This document shows, piece by piece, positions 52,779-60,785 of a stretch of 64,000 bases of DNA. Positions within the stretch are counted from its first letter, which is position 1; every line of letters starts with the position of its first letter. The notes under the pieces are model-generated. The model was not told the DNA's origin, searched no databases, and was given only the letters and a program-made list of their open reading frames with translations. Source of the DNA: Mycobacterium sp. AZCC_0083 (lineage in GTDB: Bacteria > Actinomycetota > Actinomycetes > Mycobacteriales > Mycobacteriaceae); the NCBI RefSeq assembly GCF_014202335.1, contig NZ_JACHGP010000005.1:186001-250000 (forward strand). The letters run 5' to 3'. The position numbers and the translations under genes are program-made.

Positions 52779-53558
52779 ATGGAAATCGTCATCAGGCGGG
52801 ACGAGCGGGAATGCGGCAACACCGTTGCCGACGTCATCGACCAGACGGTCCGCTCCGGTGCCACGACCATCGGCCTTGCGACGGGCTCCTCACCGCTCTC
52901 GGTCTATCGGGAGCTGATCCGCAGGCATCGGGAGGACGGACTCAGCTTCGCGGGCGTGCAGGCGTTCCTGCTCGACGAGTACGTCGGCCTGCCGCCGAGT
53001 CACCCGCAGTCCTACGCGCACGTCATCCGCGTGGAGTTCACCGACCACGTCGACATCGACTCCGCGCGCGTGCACGGCCCCGACGGCATCGCCGACGACA
53101 TCTTCACTGCCGCGGAGCATTACGATGCCTCGATCACCCAAGCGGGCCCCGTCGACGTCCAACTGTTGGGGATCGGCGCCAACGGGCACATCGGGTTCAA
53201 CGAGCCAGGTTCGTCGCTGGGTTCGCGCACACGGGTCAAGACGCTGACCGAGCAGACCCGGCACGACAATGCCCGGTTCTTCTCGAGCATCGACGAGGTC
53301 CCCCGTCACGTCATCACCCAGGGGCTTGGCACGATCAGCTCTGCCCGGCACCTGGTGCTCATCGCGACGGGCGAGCACAAGGCGGAAGCCGTCGCAGCCG
53401 CCGTCGAAGGCCCCGTCACCGCAAGCTGTCCGGCCTCGGTGCTTCAGCTGCACCCGCACGTCACAATCGTCGTCGACGAATCGGCGGCAGCCCAGCTCGG
53501 GAACGCCGACTTCTACCGCTACGCGCTGAAATACAAACCCGTGCAAGAGAAATACTAG
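52779..53558 (+). CDS. nagB: Glucosamine-6-phosphate deaminase
   Basis: NagB of 259 residues that converts glucosamine-6-phosphate to fructose-6-phosphate and ammonia. Signatures: TGSSPLSVYREL phosphate loop, FLLDEYVGLPPSHPQSY, and the GIGANGHIGFNEPG active-site segment. Coupled to the ROK gene by a 7-bp gap. nagA is not in the window. It ends one base from the convergent PHP gene. Confidence 0.93.
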   Translation: MEIVIRRDERECGNTVADVIDQTVRSGATTIGLATGSSPLSVYRELIRRHREDGLSFAGVQAFLLDEYVGLPPSHPQSYAHVIRVEFTDHVDIDSARVHGPDGIADDIFTAAEHYDASITQAGPVDVQLLGIGANGHIGFNEPGSSLGSRTRVKTLTEQTRHDNARFFSSIDEVPRHVITQGLGTISSARHLVLIATGEHKAEAVAAAVEGPVTASCPASVLQLHPHVTIVVDESAAAQLGNADFYRYALKYKPVQEKY

Positions 53559-53559
53559 G

Positions 53560-54384
53560 TCAGCGCCGCCAGAAGTCGTACTCGTCACGGCCTGGCCGGA
53601 AGCCTGCCGCCTCCACGATGTCCACCGCAACGTCGAAATGCGCCCCGACGCGCAACGGCACGTGGGCGTCGCTGCCGAACGACACCGCGCCGCCGCCCGC
53701 CTCGAACCACCAACGCATCTGCGCGACCGATGCGAGCGGGCTGGTGGTGTTGAGCTCGAGCGCCCGCCCGGATGCGGCCAGCGCACGGAACACGGTGCGG
53801 TACTCCTCCTCGAAGTCCGCCTCGGGGTACTCCCCCTCTCGGTGCTTCGGCCAATTGCGGCGGGGGAAGTCGCAGTGCGCGAGCACCTGGAAGGCGTCGG
53901 AGCCCTCGACGAGGCGCAGCAGCTCACCGAAGTAATCGCGCACGACGCCGCCGGCCGGGCGGTACTCGTACACCCGGTCGACGAAGACCAGCCGACCGTC
54001 ATGCACGATCGAGTGCAGCGACCCGAGTACACGGTCGAACCGTCCCTGCCGAAGCACGGCGGCCACACTGCCCGCGAAGTGGTGCGGCTCGCCTGTCTCG
54101 ATGCCGGACAGGATGCGAAGTTCTCCGAACCGGTCGCGGCAGCGCTCGATGCTGGCCAGGTAGCCGTCGATGTCCAGCGGCACCACGCGCTCGCGCGACG
54201 CGATCGTCGGCTCGCCGGAGGGTGGATGGTCGTCGTCACTCCACCCGGTGAAGTCGACGTGCTCGGTGAACGCGATGGCGGGCAGTCCGACCTCGACGGC
54301 GCGGCGGCAGGCGCCCTCCATCGAGGCATTCACCCCGGTGTCCCAAGAGAATTCGGAGTGCACGTGGTTGTCGGCGGGAAGCAT
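53560..54384 (-). CDS. PHP-domain phosphoesterase, histidinol-phosphatase-like
   Basis: PHP-fold metal phosphoesterase of 274 residues: HxH in DNHVHSEFSWD, E in FTEHVDFTGW, H in GSLHSIVH, AHCDFPRR, and GSDAHVP near the end. The residues resemble HisJ-type histidinol phosphatase, yet the neighbours are not his genes. Its ATG overlaps the stop of the NADH dehydrogenase gene (ATGA), so it is the second gene of that operon. Confidence 0.85.
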   Translation of the reverse strand: MLPADNHVHSEFSWDTGVNASMEGACRRAVEVGLPAIAFTEHVDFTGWSDDDHPPSGEPTIASRERVVPLDIDGYLASIERCRDRFGELRILSGIETGEPHHFAGSVAAVLRQGRFDRVLGSLHSIVHDGRLVFVDRVYEYRPAGGVVRDYFGELLRLVEGSDAFQVLAHCDFPRRNWPKHREGEYPEADFEEEYRTVFRALAASGRALELNTTSPLASVAQMRWWFEAGGGAVSFGSDAHVPLRVGAHFDVAVDIVEAAGFRPGRDEYDFWRR

Positions 54385-55721
54385 CAGTCCGTCGCTGCAG
54401 GACGATCGCAGCTCGCCCAGGTGTAGGGCTGCTCGGCCGATGTCGTGCTTCCCAGCAGGTAGGTCCTGTCGGTGCGGTTCGAGCGCGCGATGGCGCCGAA
54501 CCACGTCGCCAGCGTGCTGAAGCGATTCCGCACACCGGTGAGAAACGCGATGTGGACGAACCCCCAGCCCAGCCAGCCGATGAACCCGGTGAGTCTGATC
54601 GGGCCTGCCTGCAACAGCGCGTGCCCGCGGCTGATGTAGGCCGCCGAGCCGAGGTCGCGGTAGCGGAACGGCTTGCGGGGCATGCCCGCGAGGTCGCGGC
54701 GGATGCAGGAGGCGGCGTGCAGGCCACCCTGCATGGCATTCTCGGCCACCCCGGGTAGGTCGTCACGGCCGACGAGATCGCCGATCACGAAGACCTCCGG
54801 ATGCCCTGGCACCGTCAGGTCCGCCTCCACCGCGATCCGCCCGGAGTGGTCCGACGTCGCACCAAGCACCTCGGCGGCCCGCCGAGCGAACGGCACGGCC
54901 TCGACACCCGCGGTCCACAACACGGTCCGCGCGGCGTACTCCTCGTCCGCGCCGCCCGACTTGGGCGAGATGGTCACCCCCTCGCGGCGCACGTCGGTGA
55001 CGTGCACACCCATGTGCAGTTCGACGCCAAGCTTCTCCAAGACCTTGGCGGCCTTGCCTCCCAGGTCCGGCGCGAAGCTCTTGACCAGGCGATCGCCGCC
55101 GTCGAAGAGCAGCACCCTGGCTTCCTCGGGGGCGATGCTGTGGAACTCCTTGGCCAGGGTTCGGGTGGCCATCTCCCGAATCTGCCCGGCCAGCTCCACT
55201 CCGGTGGGGCCTCCACCGGCGACGACGAACGTGAGCCAGGCCTCGCGCTCCGGTCCCGCGGGGAGCGTCTCGGCGATCTCGAAGGCACCGAACAACCGCC
55301 GGCGGATCGCCATCGCGTCGTCGAGGGTCTTCATTCCCGGCGCCCACTGCGCGTACTCATCGTGGCCGAAGTACGACTGCTGCATCCCGGCCGCGACGAC
55401 CAGGACGTCGTAGTCGACGGTGAACGTGGTCGCGTCGGGCCGGCGGGCGGTCACCCGGCGCGCGTCGGCATCGAGGTCGACCGCATCCCCGAGCAAGGTG
55501 GTGACGTTGCGATGGCGCTCCAACTCCTCGCGCAACGAGCGGCTGATCTGCCCGACACTGAGCGTCCCTGTCGCGCACTGATACAACAGCGGTTGGAACA
55601 CATGGCACGCCGCGCGGTCGAGCAGCGTGACGTCGACGTCCACACCACCGAGCCTGCGAGCACAGAAGAGGCCGCCGAACCCGCCCCCGATGATTAGCAC
55701 CCTCGTGCGACCGTTGCTCAC
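54384..55721 (-). CDS. ndh: Type II NADH dehydrogenase (NAD(P)/FAD-dependent oxidoreductase)
   Basis: Single-subunit NDH-2-like quinone oxidoreductase of 445 residues: FAD site IIGGGFGGLFCARRL, NAD site FVVAGGGPTGVELAGQIRE, and EVFVIGDLVG for FAD ribityl contact. A C-terminal amphipathic region (FIGWLGWGFVHIAFLTGVRNRF) anchors it to the membrane. It transfers electrons from NADH to menaquinone without proton pumping. Possibly one of several NDH-2 copies. Confidence 0.9.
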   Translation of the reverse strand: MSNGRTRVLIIGGGFGGLFCARRLGGVDVDVTLLDRAACHVFQPLLYQCATGTLSVGQISRSLREELERHRNVTTLLGDAVDLDADARRVTARRPDATTFTVDYDVLVVAAGMQQSYFGHDEYAQWAPGMKTLDDAMAIRRRLFGAFEIAETLPAGPEREAWLTFVVAGGGPTGVELAGQIREMATRTLAKEFHSIAPEEARVLLFDGGDRLVKSFAPDLGGKAAKVLEKLGVELHMGVHVTDVRREGVTISPKSGGADEEYAARTVLWTAGVEAVPFARRAAEVLGATSDHSGRIAVEADLTVPGHPEVFVIGDLVGRDDLPGVAENAMQGGLHAASCIRRDLAGMPRKPFRYRDLGSAAYISRGHALLQAGPIRLTGFIGWLGWGFVHIAFLTGVRNRFSTLATWFGAIARSNRTDRTYLLGSTTSAEQPYTWASCDRPAATD

Positions 55722-55831
55722 CGCACCGAGGCTAGCCTGCTCGAAATAGTCGGCACTCGGACGTGGTTCCTGGTTACGACCACTTCCAAGTTACGACCAC
55801 GACGCACCTCGCACGAACACCGGAGGAAGAC

Positions 55832-56347
55832 ATGGAGACCTGGGACGCAATCCGTGCCCGACGCAACGTGCGGAGCTACACGCGAGACCCCATTCCCGAC
55901 AGCGACCTTGACCGCATCGCGGAGGCAGGGTGGCGCGCGCCGTCCGCATCGAATCGTCAGCACTGGGACTTCGTCATCGTCACGGACCGCGGTCAGCTTC
56001 GAGAACTTTCCACGGTGTGGCAGGGCGCGCGCCATATCGCGTCGGCTACGGCGGCCATTGCGTTGATCGTTCCCGAACCGCCCGACGAGAGAACCAAGCT
56101 CATCGATCAGTACGACTTGGGGCAGGCGACGACGGCGATGACGATCGCTGCCACCGACCTCGGCATCGGCACCGGCCATTCGTCGGTGGGCGACCAGGAG
56201 AAGGCACGCGCCATCCTCGGAGTCCCCGACGATCACATCGTCTCCTACCTTCTCGGTATCGGATATCCCGCTGATCGTCCGCTCAAGCCGATTCTGAAGC
56301 CCGATCGCCGCCCCTTCGCGGAGGTCGTGCGCCGAGGACGCTGGTGA
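55832..56347 (+). CDS. Nitroreductase family protein
   Basis: FMN-dependent nitroreductase-fold enzyme of 171 residues (WDAIRARRNVRSYTRDPIP, WRAPSASNRQHWDFVIV, LGIGTGHSSVGD). ATG 55832 follows GGAGGAA. The stop overlaps the next gene's GTG, so the reductase and the 2-hydroxyacid dehydrogenase are coupled. Substrate is unknown; related proteins reduce quinones or nitroaromatics. Confidence 0.9.
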   Translation: METWDAIRARRNVRSYTRDPIPDSDLDRIAEAGWRAPSASNRQHWDFVIVTDRGQLRELSTVWQGARHIASATAAIALIVPEPPDERTKLIDQYDLGQATTAMTIAATDLGIGTGHSSVGDQEKARAILGVPDDHIVSYLLGIGYPADRPLKPILKPDRRPFAEVVRRGRW

Positions 56348-57264
56348 CCGCGCCGCGTCTGAAAGTTCTTGTCCCAGAAGGCCTTGGCCTCGACTTGTCG
56401 GACGCTCCCGCGACCATCGACGCGATTCTCTACGAGCCTGGCGAGCCGTGGCCGGCCGGGCACCTGGACGTCACCGTGGTCGTCGTCGGCTACGAGAACG
56501 CCCCCGCCGTCGGGGCCAGGTTCGGCGAGTTGACCGACCTGCGCCTCATCCAGACCCTCAATGCCGGCTACGAGCAGTGGCAACCGCTGCTGCCCGCCGG
56601 TGTGATGCTGTCCAACGGGCGCGGTGCGCACGGCGGCTCGTCGGCCGAGTGGGTGGTGGCCGCACTTCTCAGCATCTACCGGGATCTCGGCATCTTCCGC
56701 CAACAGCAGTCTGAAGGCGTGTGGCGGCGATGGGACACCGAAACCCTCATCGGCAAGCGCGTCGTGGTCCTCGGCGCCGGGGACTTGGCGGCCAATCTCG
56801 CATCCCGGCTCGCCCCGTTCGAGACCGAGGTCGTGCTGGTCGGCCGACGGGCCAGGCCGGGGGTGCACGCGCTGGCAGACGTCGAGCAGCTCCTGCCAAA
56901 CGCCGACGCAGTGGTTGCATTGCTGCCCGAGAGCGAGGCGACCCATCACGTCGTCGATGCCGAATTCTTGGCCAGGCTGCCCGACGGCGCAGTGGTCGTC
57001 AACGCTGGTCGGGGCGGTTCAGTCGATACCGACGCACTCCTGGCAGAGCTGACCTCCGGCCGGCTCCGCGCCGCGCTCGACGTCACCGATCCGGAGCCGC
57101 TTCCTGCGGGCCATCCCCTGTGGTCGGCGCCCGGCCTCCTGCTCACACCGCACGTTGCCGGGAGTACCGACGGAGCATGGCAGCGGGCGTGGGTCATCGC
57201 GCTCCGGCAGATCGAGGTCTTCGCCGGCGGTGGCATTCCACCGAACCTCGTCGCGGGTCCCTGA
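56344..57264 (+). CDS. D-isomer 2-hydroxyacid dehydrogenase
   Basis: NAD-dependent 2-hydroxyacid dehydrogenase of 306 residues. The Rossmann motif is VLGAGDLAANLASRL (an altered GxGxxG). Catalytic Arg in VNAGRGGSVDTDALL, Glu in DVTDPEPLPAGHPLW and His in LLTPHVAGST are conserved. It interconverts 2-keto and D-2-hydroxy acids; the annotation as phosphoglycerate dehydrogenase is not justified. GTG start overlaps the nitroreductase stop. Confidence 0.9.
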   Translation: MTAPRLKVLVPEGLGLDLSDAPATIDAILYEPGEPWPAGHLDVTVVVVGYENAPAVGARFGELTDLRLIQTLNAGYEQWQPLLPAGVMLSNGRGAHGGSSAEWVVAALLSIYRDLGIFRQQQSEGVWRRWDTETLIGKRVVVLGAGDLAANLASRLAPFETEVVLVGRRARPGVHALADVEQLLPNADAVVALLPESEATHHVVDAEFLARLPDGAVVVNAGRGGSVDTDALLAELTSGRLRAALDVTDPEPLPAGHPLWSAPGLLLTPHVAGSTDGAWQRAWVIALRQIEVFAGGGIPPNLVAGP

Positions 57265-57319
57265 GCGCCGACTGGCTCATCCTGATCGAGAACGTTGCCG
57301 CTGCACGGCCTGGTGCGCG

Positions 57320-58213
57320 ATGATGCCGCCCATGCGCAGATTGGATCCCCCGTCGCTTCGCTCGCCCAAAGCCTCTTTTCGAATGTCCATGCTGGTCGTC
57401 GTCGCGGGCCTGGTCACCGCGACCGCCTGCGCTCCCGCCGACGACAAGTCGGCGGCTCCCGCGCCGGCGGAGAACTGCAGTAAGGACTCGCTGACGACGT
57501 TGGCCAAGGGGTCCATCACCTTCGGCACCGACCAGCCGGCCTACCCGCCGTGGTTCGTCGACGACGACCCCGCCAATGGCAAGGGCTTCGAATCCGCGGT
57601 CGCCTACGCCGTCGCCGGGAAGCTCGGCTACGCAAAGGAGGACGTGAAATGGGTGCGGGTGCCGTTCAACGCGGCCATCGCGCCGGGCCCAAAGACGTTC
57701 GACGCCAACCTCAATGAGTTCTCGATCACCGACGAACGCAAGCAGGCCGTCGACTTCTCCTCGCCCTACTTCAACGTCACCCAGGCGGTCGTCGCGGTCA
57801 AGTCGTCGCCTGCGGCCCAGGTGAAGGACCTCGCAGGGCTCAAGGGCCTCAAACTGGGCGCCCAAGTCGGCTCGACCAGCTACACCGCCGCCCAAGCCCT
57901 CGATCCCAGCGTCGCGGTGTTCAACAACAACGACGACGCCAAGGCCGCGCTGACGAACGGTCAGATCGATGCGCTGGTACTGGATCTGCCGACGGCGTTT
58001 GCGGTACAAGCCGAACTGGCCGACGGGGTCATCGTCGGCCAGCTGCCCGCCGGCAACGAGGAGGCCGAACAGTTCGGCATCGTTCTGGACAAGGGCAGCC
58101 CGCTCACGGAGTGCGTGTCCAAGGCCGTCGACGATCTCGGCAATGCCGGCGAGTTGTTCAAACTGCAGAAGGTGTGGCTCACCGGCGCCGGTAACGCGCC
58201 CGTCCTTTCGTGA
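57320..58213 (+). CDS. Polar amino acid ABC transporter substrate-binding lipoprotein
   Basis: Family 3 solute-binding protein of about 297 residues. A lipoprotein signal ends at VTATAC, and the mature domain has the GSITFGTDQPAYPPWFVDD and KTFDANLNEFSITDERKQAVDFSSPYF ligand-loop motifs. It likely binds a polar amino acid or an opine. Three clustered ATGs (57320, 57323, 57332) could be the start. Its stop overlaps the permease. Confidence 0.9.
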   Translation: MMPPMRRLDPPSLRSPKASFRMSMLVVVAGLVTATACAPADDKSAAPAPAENCSKDSLTTLAKGSITFGTDQPAYPPWFVDDDPANGKGFESAVAYAVAGKLGYAKEDVKWVRVPFNAAIAPGPKTFDANLNEFSITDERKQAVDFSSPYFNVTQAVVAVKSSPAAQVKDLAGLKGLKLGAQVGSTSYTAAQALDPSVAVFNNNDDAKAALTNGQIDALVLDLPTAFAVQAELADGVIVGQLPAGNEEAEQFGIVLDKGSPLTECVSKAVDDLGNAGELFKLQKVWLTGAGNAPVLS

Positions 58214-59037
58214 CCACGGGCACGATCGACAGGGTCGCCTACCGGCGGTCCCGGGCCCGGCGGTCGACGCTGACCGCGCTCTTGTCGACCGTGGTGTTCG
58301 CCGCGGTGCTGCTGTTCGTGGTGACGTCGTCACCGGGCTGGTCACGGGTCCAGGATTCGTTCTTCAACTTGCGGATCGGCTGGGACAGCCTGCCCGCACT
58401 GCTGGAGGGGCTGTGGCTGAACATTCGAGTACTCGTCGTCTGCGAACTGTTGGTCCTGATCTTCGGGCTCGGAATTGCCGCGGTGCGATCACTGCGCGGC
58501 CCGGTGTGGTTTCCGGTGCGGGCCTTGGCAATCGGATATGTCGATCTGTTCCGTGGCCTGCCCCTGCTGATCTGCCTGTACCTCGTCGGGTTCGGTCTGC
58601 CCGGGCTGCGACTGCAGGGCATTCCGACGAACCCGGTGCTGCTCGGTGGCCTTGCGCTGGTGTTGATCTACACCGCCTACGTCGCCGAGGTCTTCCGGGC
58701 GGGCATCGAGTCGGTTCATCCGTCGCAACTGGCCGCCGCCAAGTCCATCGGGCTCAACTATCGGCGCACGATGCGACTGGTGGTGCTCCCCCAGGCGACG
58801 CGCCGGGTGACGCCGGCGCTGCTCAATGACTTCGTCGCGCTGCAGAAGGACTGCGGTCTGATCTCGGTGCTCGGTGCCGTCGACGCGGTGCGGGCGGCAC
58901 AGATTCAGGCGGCCACCACGTACAACTTCACGCCATATGTCGTGGCCGGCCTGTTGTTCATCGCGCTCGCGGTGCCTTCGGCGCGGCTCGCCGACTGGGC
59001 GGCAGGGCGTGTGGCGAGCCGGCAGGGCGCGGTATGA
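58210..59037 (+). CDS. Polar amino acid ABC transporter permease
   Basis: HisM/GlnP-family permease of 275 residues with the RALAIGYVDLFRGLPLLICLYL helix and the EAA-type loop SQLAAAKSIGLNYRRTMRLVVLPQATRRVTPALLN that docks the ATPase. GTG start overlaps the binding-protein stop and the ATG of the ATPase overlaps its stop. A single permease implies a homodimeric channel. Confidence 0.92.
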   Translation: MTTGTIDRVAYRRSRARRSTLTALLSTVVFAAVLLFVVTSSPGWSRVQDSFFNLRIGWDSLPALLEGLWLNIRVLVVCELLVLIFGLGIAAVRSLRGPVWFPVRALAIGYVDLFRGLPLLICLYLVGFGLPGLRLQGIPTNPVLLGGLALVLIYTAYVAEVFRAGIESVHPSQLAAAKSIGLNYRRTMRLVVLPQATRRVTPALLNDFVALQKDCGLISVLGAVDAVRAAQIQAATTYNFTPYVVAGLLFIALAVPSARLADWAAGRVASRQGAV

Positions 59038-59777
59038 CACCGGTGCTGTCGGTCCGGGGGCTGGTCAAGGCCTACCACGACCGTGCTGTGCTCGACGGCA
59101 TCGACCTCGACGTCGACGAGCATCAGGTCGTGGTGCTGATCGGAGCGTCGGGGTCGGGAAAGTCGACGCTGCTGCGGTGCATCGACCTGCTCGAGGACAT
59201 CGACGACGGCCAGATCCTGCTCGACGGCCGCGACATCAGCGACCCGCGCATCGATGCCGACGCCGCCCGGCAGGCGATGGGCATGGTGTTCCAATCGTTT
59301 AACCTGTTCCCCCACATGACCGCACTGGCCAACGTCGCGCTGGCTCCCCGGGTGGTGCACGGTTCGACGCGCAAGGACGCCCAGGACCGCGGCCGCGAAC
59401 TGCTCGCCCGGGTCGGCCTTGCCGAGAAGGCGGATGCCTACCCGGACAAGCTGTCCGGTGGGCAGCAGCAACGGGTGGCCATCGCCCGCGCACTGGCCTA
59501 CGAACCGCGGCTGTTGCTGCTCGACGAGATCACCAGCGCGCTGGACCCGGAACTGGTCGGCGAGGTGCTTGCCCTCGTCGGGGAGTTGGCGGCGAGTGGG
59601 CGCACCATCGTGATGGCCACCCACGAGATGGCATTCGCCCGCGAGGTGGCCGACACGGTGTGCTTCCTCGACAACGGCCGCATTGTCGAATCAGGTTCGG
59701 CCAGTGCGGTTTTGACCGAATCTCAGCACGACCGGACCCGCCTTTTCCTGCAGCGGTTCACCGACCGACAGGCCTAG
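59034..59777 (+). CDS. Polar amino acid ABC transporter ATP-binding protein
   Basis: GlnQ-like ATPase of 247 residues: Walker A IGASGSGKSTLLRC, Q-loop VFQSFNLFPHMTALANV, signature LSGGQQQRVAIARAL, Walker B LLLLDEITSALD and MATHEM switch. It completes the three-gene transporter. Its stop overlaps the convergent DUF5313-like gene by 4 bp. Confidence 0.93.
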   Translation: MTPVLSVRGLVKAYHDRAVLDGIDLDVDEHQVVVLIGASGSGKSTLLRCIDLLEDIDDGQILLDGRDISDPRIDADAARQAMGMVFQSFNLFPHMTALANVALAPRVVHGSTRKDAQDRGRELLARVGLAEKADAYPDKLSGGQQQRVAIARALAYEPRLLLLDEITSALDPELVGEVLALVGELAASGRTIVMATHEMAFAREVADTVCFLDNGRIVESGSASAVLTESQHDRTRLFLQRFTDRQA

Positions 59778-60190
59778 AACGGGCTGCTGTTCGCCTGCCA
59801 CCGAGCCGATTCCGGCCGCGGGCCGAAGCGCCGAATGTAGTCCTCGTGCATGTGCGCGTCCTTCCTGCGCTTGAGCACGTCGACCAGATTCGGATCCAGA
59901 TCGTGCTGGACGAGGCGGTATCGGCGCCACACCTTGTTCAGCGCAAGCGCCATGAGCAACGTCCAGATGTAGATCGGTGCCGTCATCTCGAGGTGCACGT
60001 AGAGCGTGGCAGGAATCAACCAGAACGGAGCGAGGACCAGAAGCGGCGGTATTGCCATCCGGACCATGTTTCGGCGGACGGCTCCAACGCCAGCGAGATC
60101 GTGGGACACCCACGTCTTCATCGAATCGGGCAGGCGACGTCCGTACGAGTAGGTGACGCACTGCCGGGGGGTGGGGCGGTTGGTGGTCAT
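59774..60190 (-). CDS. DUF5313-like membrane protein
   Basis: Protein of 138 residues with a PTPRQCVTYSYGRRLPDSMKTWVSHDLAG N-terminus, two central hydrophobic helices and an arginine-rich cytosolic tail (YRRFGPRPESARW-like). The architecture matches the actinobacterial family DUF5313, of unknown function. Start at ATG 60190. It follows the MarR gene by 23 bp and may be cotranscribed with it. Confidence 0.8.
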   Translation of the reverse strand: MTTNRPTPRQCVTYSYGRRLPDSMKTWVSHDLAGVGAVRRNMVRMAIPPLLVLAPFWLIPATLYVHLEMTAPIYIWTLLMALALNKVWRRYRLVQHDLDPNLVDVLKRRKDAHMHEDYIRRFGPRPESARWQANSSPF

Positions 60191-60213
60191 GATGCCTTCA
60201 GTTGTTTCGATGT

Positions 60214-60705
60214 TCAGGCGTCGAGGGCGCCTGCCGCGATCGCGGCGGAGTTGATCCGGGTGAGAACCCGGCGAAGTTCTTCGAGTTCGGTCAACTCGAC
60301 GCCGAGGCGTGCGACGACGGCTGGCGGGATCTCGAGTGCCTGGCGACGCAGGGCGGTCCCGGCTTCGGTGAGCTCGATGTGGGTCGAGCGTTCGTCGGCG
60401 ACGCTTCGGGTGCGGGTGATGAAACCGAGCGCGTCCAGTCGCTTGAGCATCGGCGACAGCGTTGCCGAATCCAGTTGCAGCGCCGAGGCGATCTGCTTGA
60501 CCGACAACGGAGTTCGGTCGGCGTCGGTCGCCCGCTGGTGGTCCCAGAGCGCCAGCATCACCAGGTACTGCGGGTGGGTCAGGCCCAACGGTTCCAGCAG
60601 TGGGCGGTAGACGGCCAGAACGGCCCGGTTGGTGACCGCAAGGGCGAAGCACACCTGCTGTTCGAGGGCGAGCTGGTCGACGTCATCCGCCGTTGTCGTG
60701 GGCAT
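60214..60705 (-). CDS. MarR family regulator with OhrR-like cysteine
   Basis: MarR protein of 163 residues (winged helix TPLSVKQIASALQLDSATLSPMLKRLDALGFITRTRSVADERSTHIELT). The N-terminal LALEQQVCFALAVTNRAV places Cys19 where OhrR carries its peroxide-sensing cysteine. It may sense organic peroxides or hypochlorite; no ohr gene is adjacent. Divergent from the cysteine-desulfurase-like gene. The 80-bp gap has no perfect dyad. Confidence 0.85.
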   Translation of the reverse strand: MPTTTADDVDQLALEQQVCFALAVTNRAVLAVYRPLLEPLGLTHPQYLVMLALWDHQRATDADRTPLSVKQIASALQLDSATLSPMLKRLDALGFITRTRSVADERSTHIELTEAGTALRRQALEIPPAVVARLGVELTELEELRRVLTRINSAAIAAGALDA

Positions 60706-60785
60706 GACTTAATAGTACACAAGTAGTTAGTGTCCTAGCAATATTACTACACTCACACTGCAGCCCCCGATGGGAGACTTCGTTC

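Noticed and set aside
56344..57264. serA phosphoglycerate dehydrogenase
   Set aside because: It is too short, without ACT or intervening domains; only the general 2-hydroxyacid dehydrogenase family is supported.
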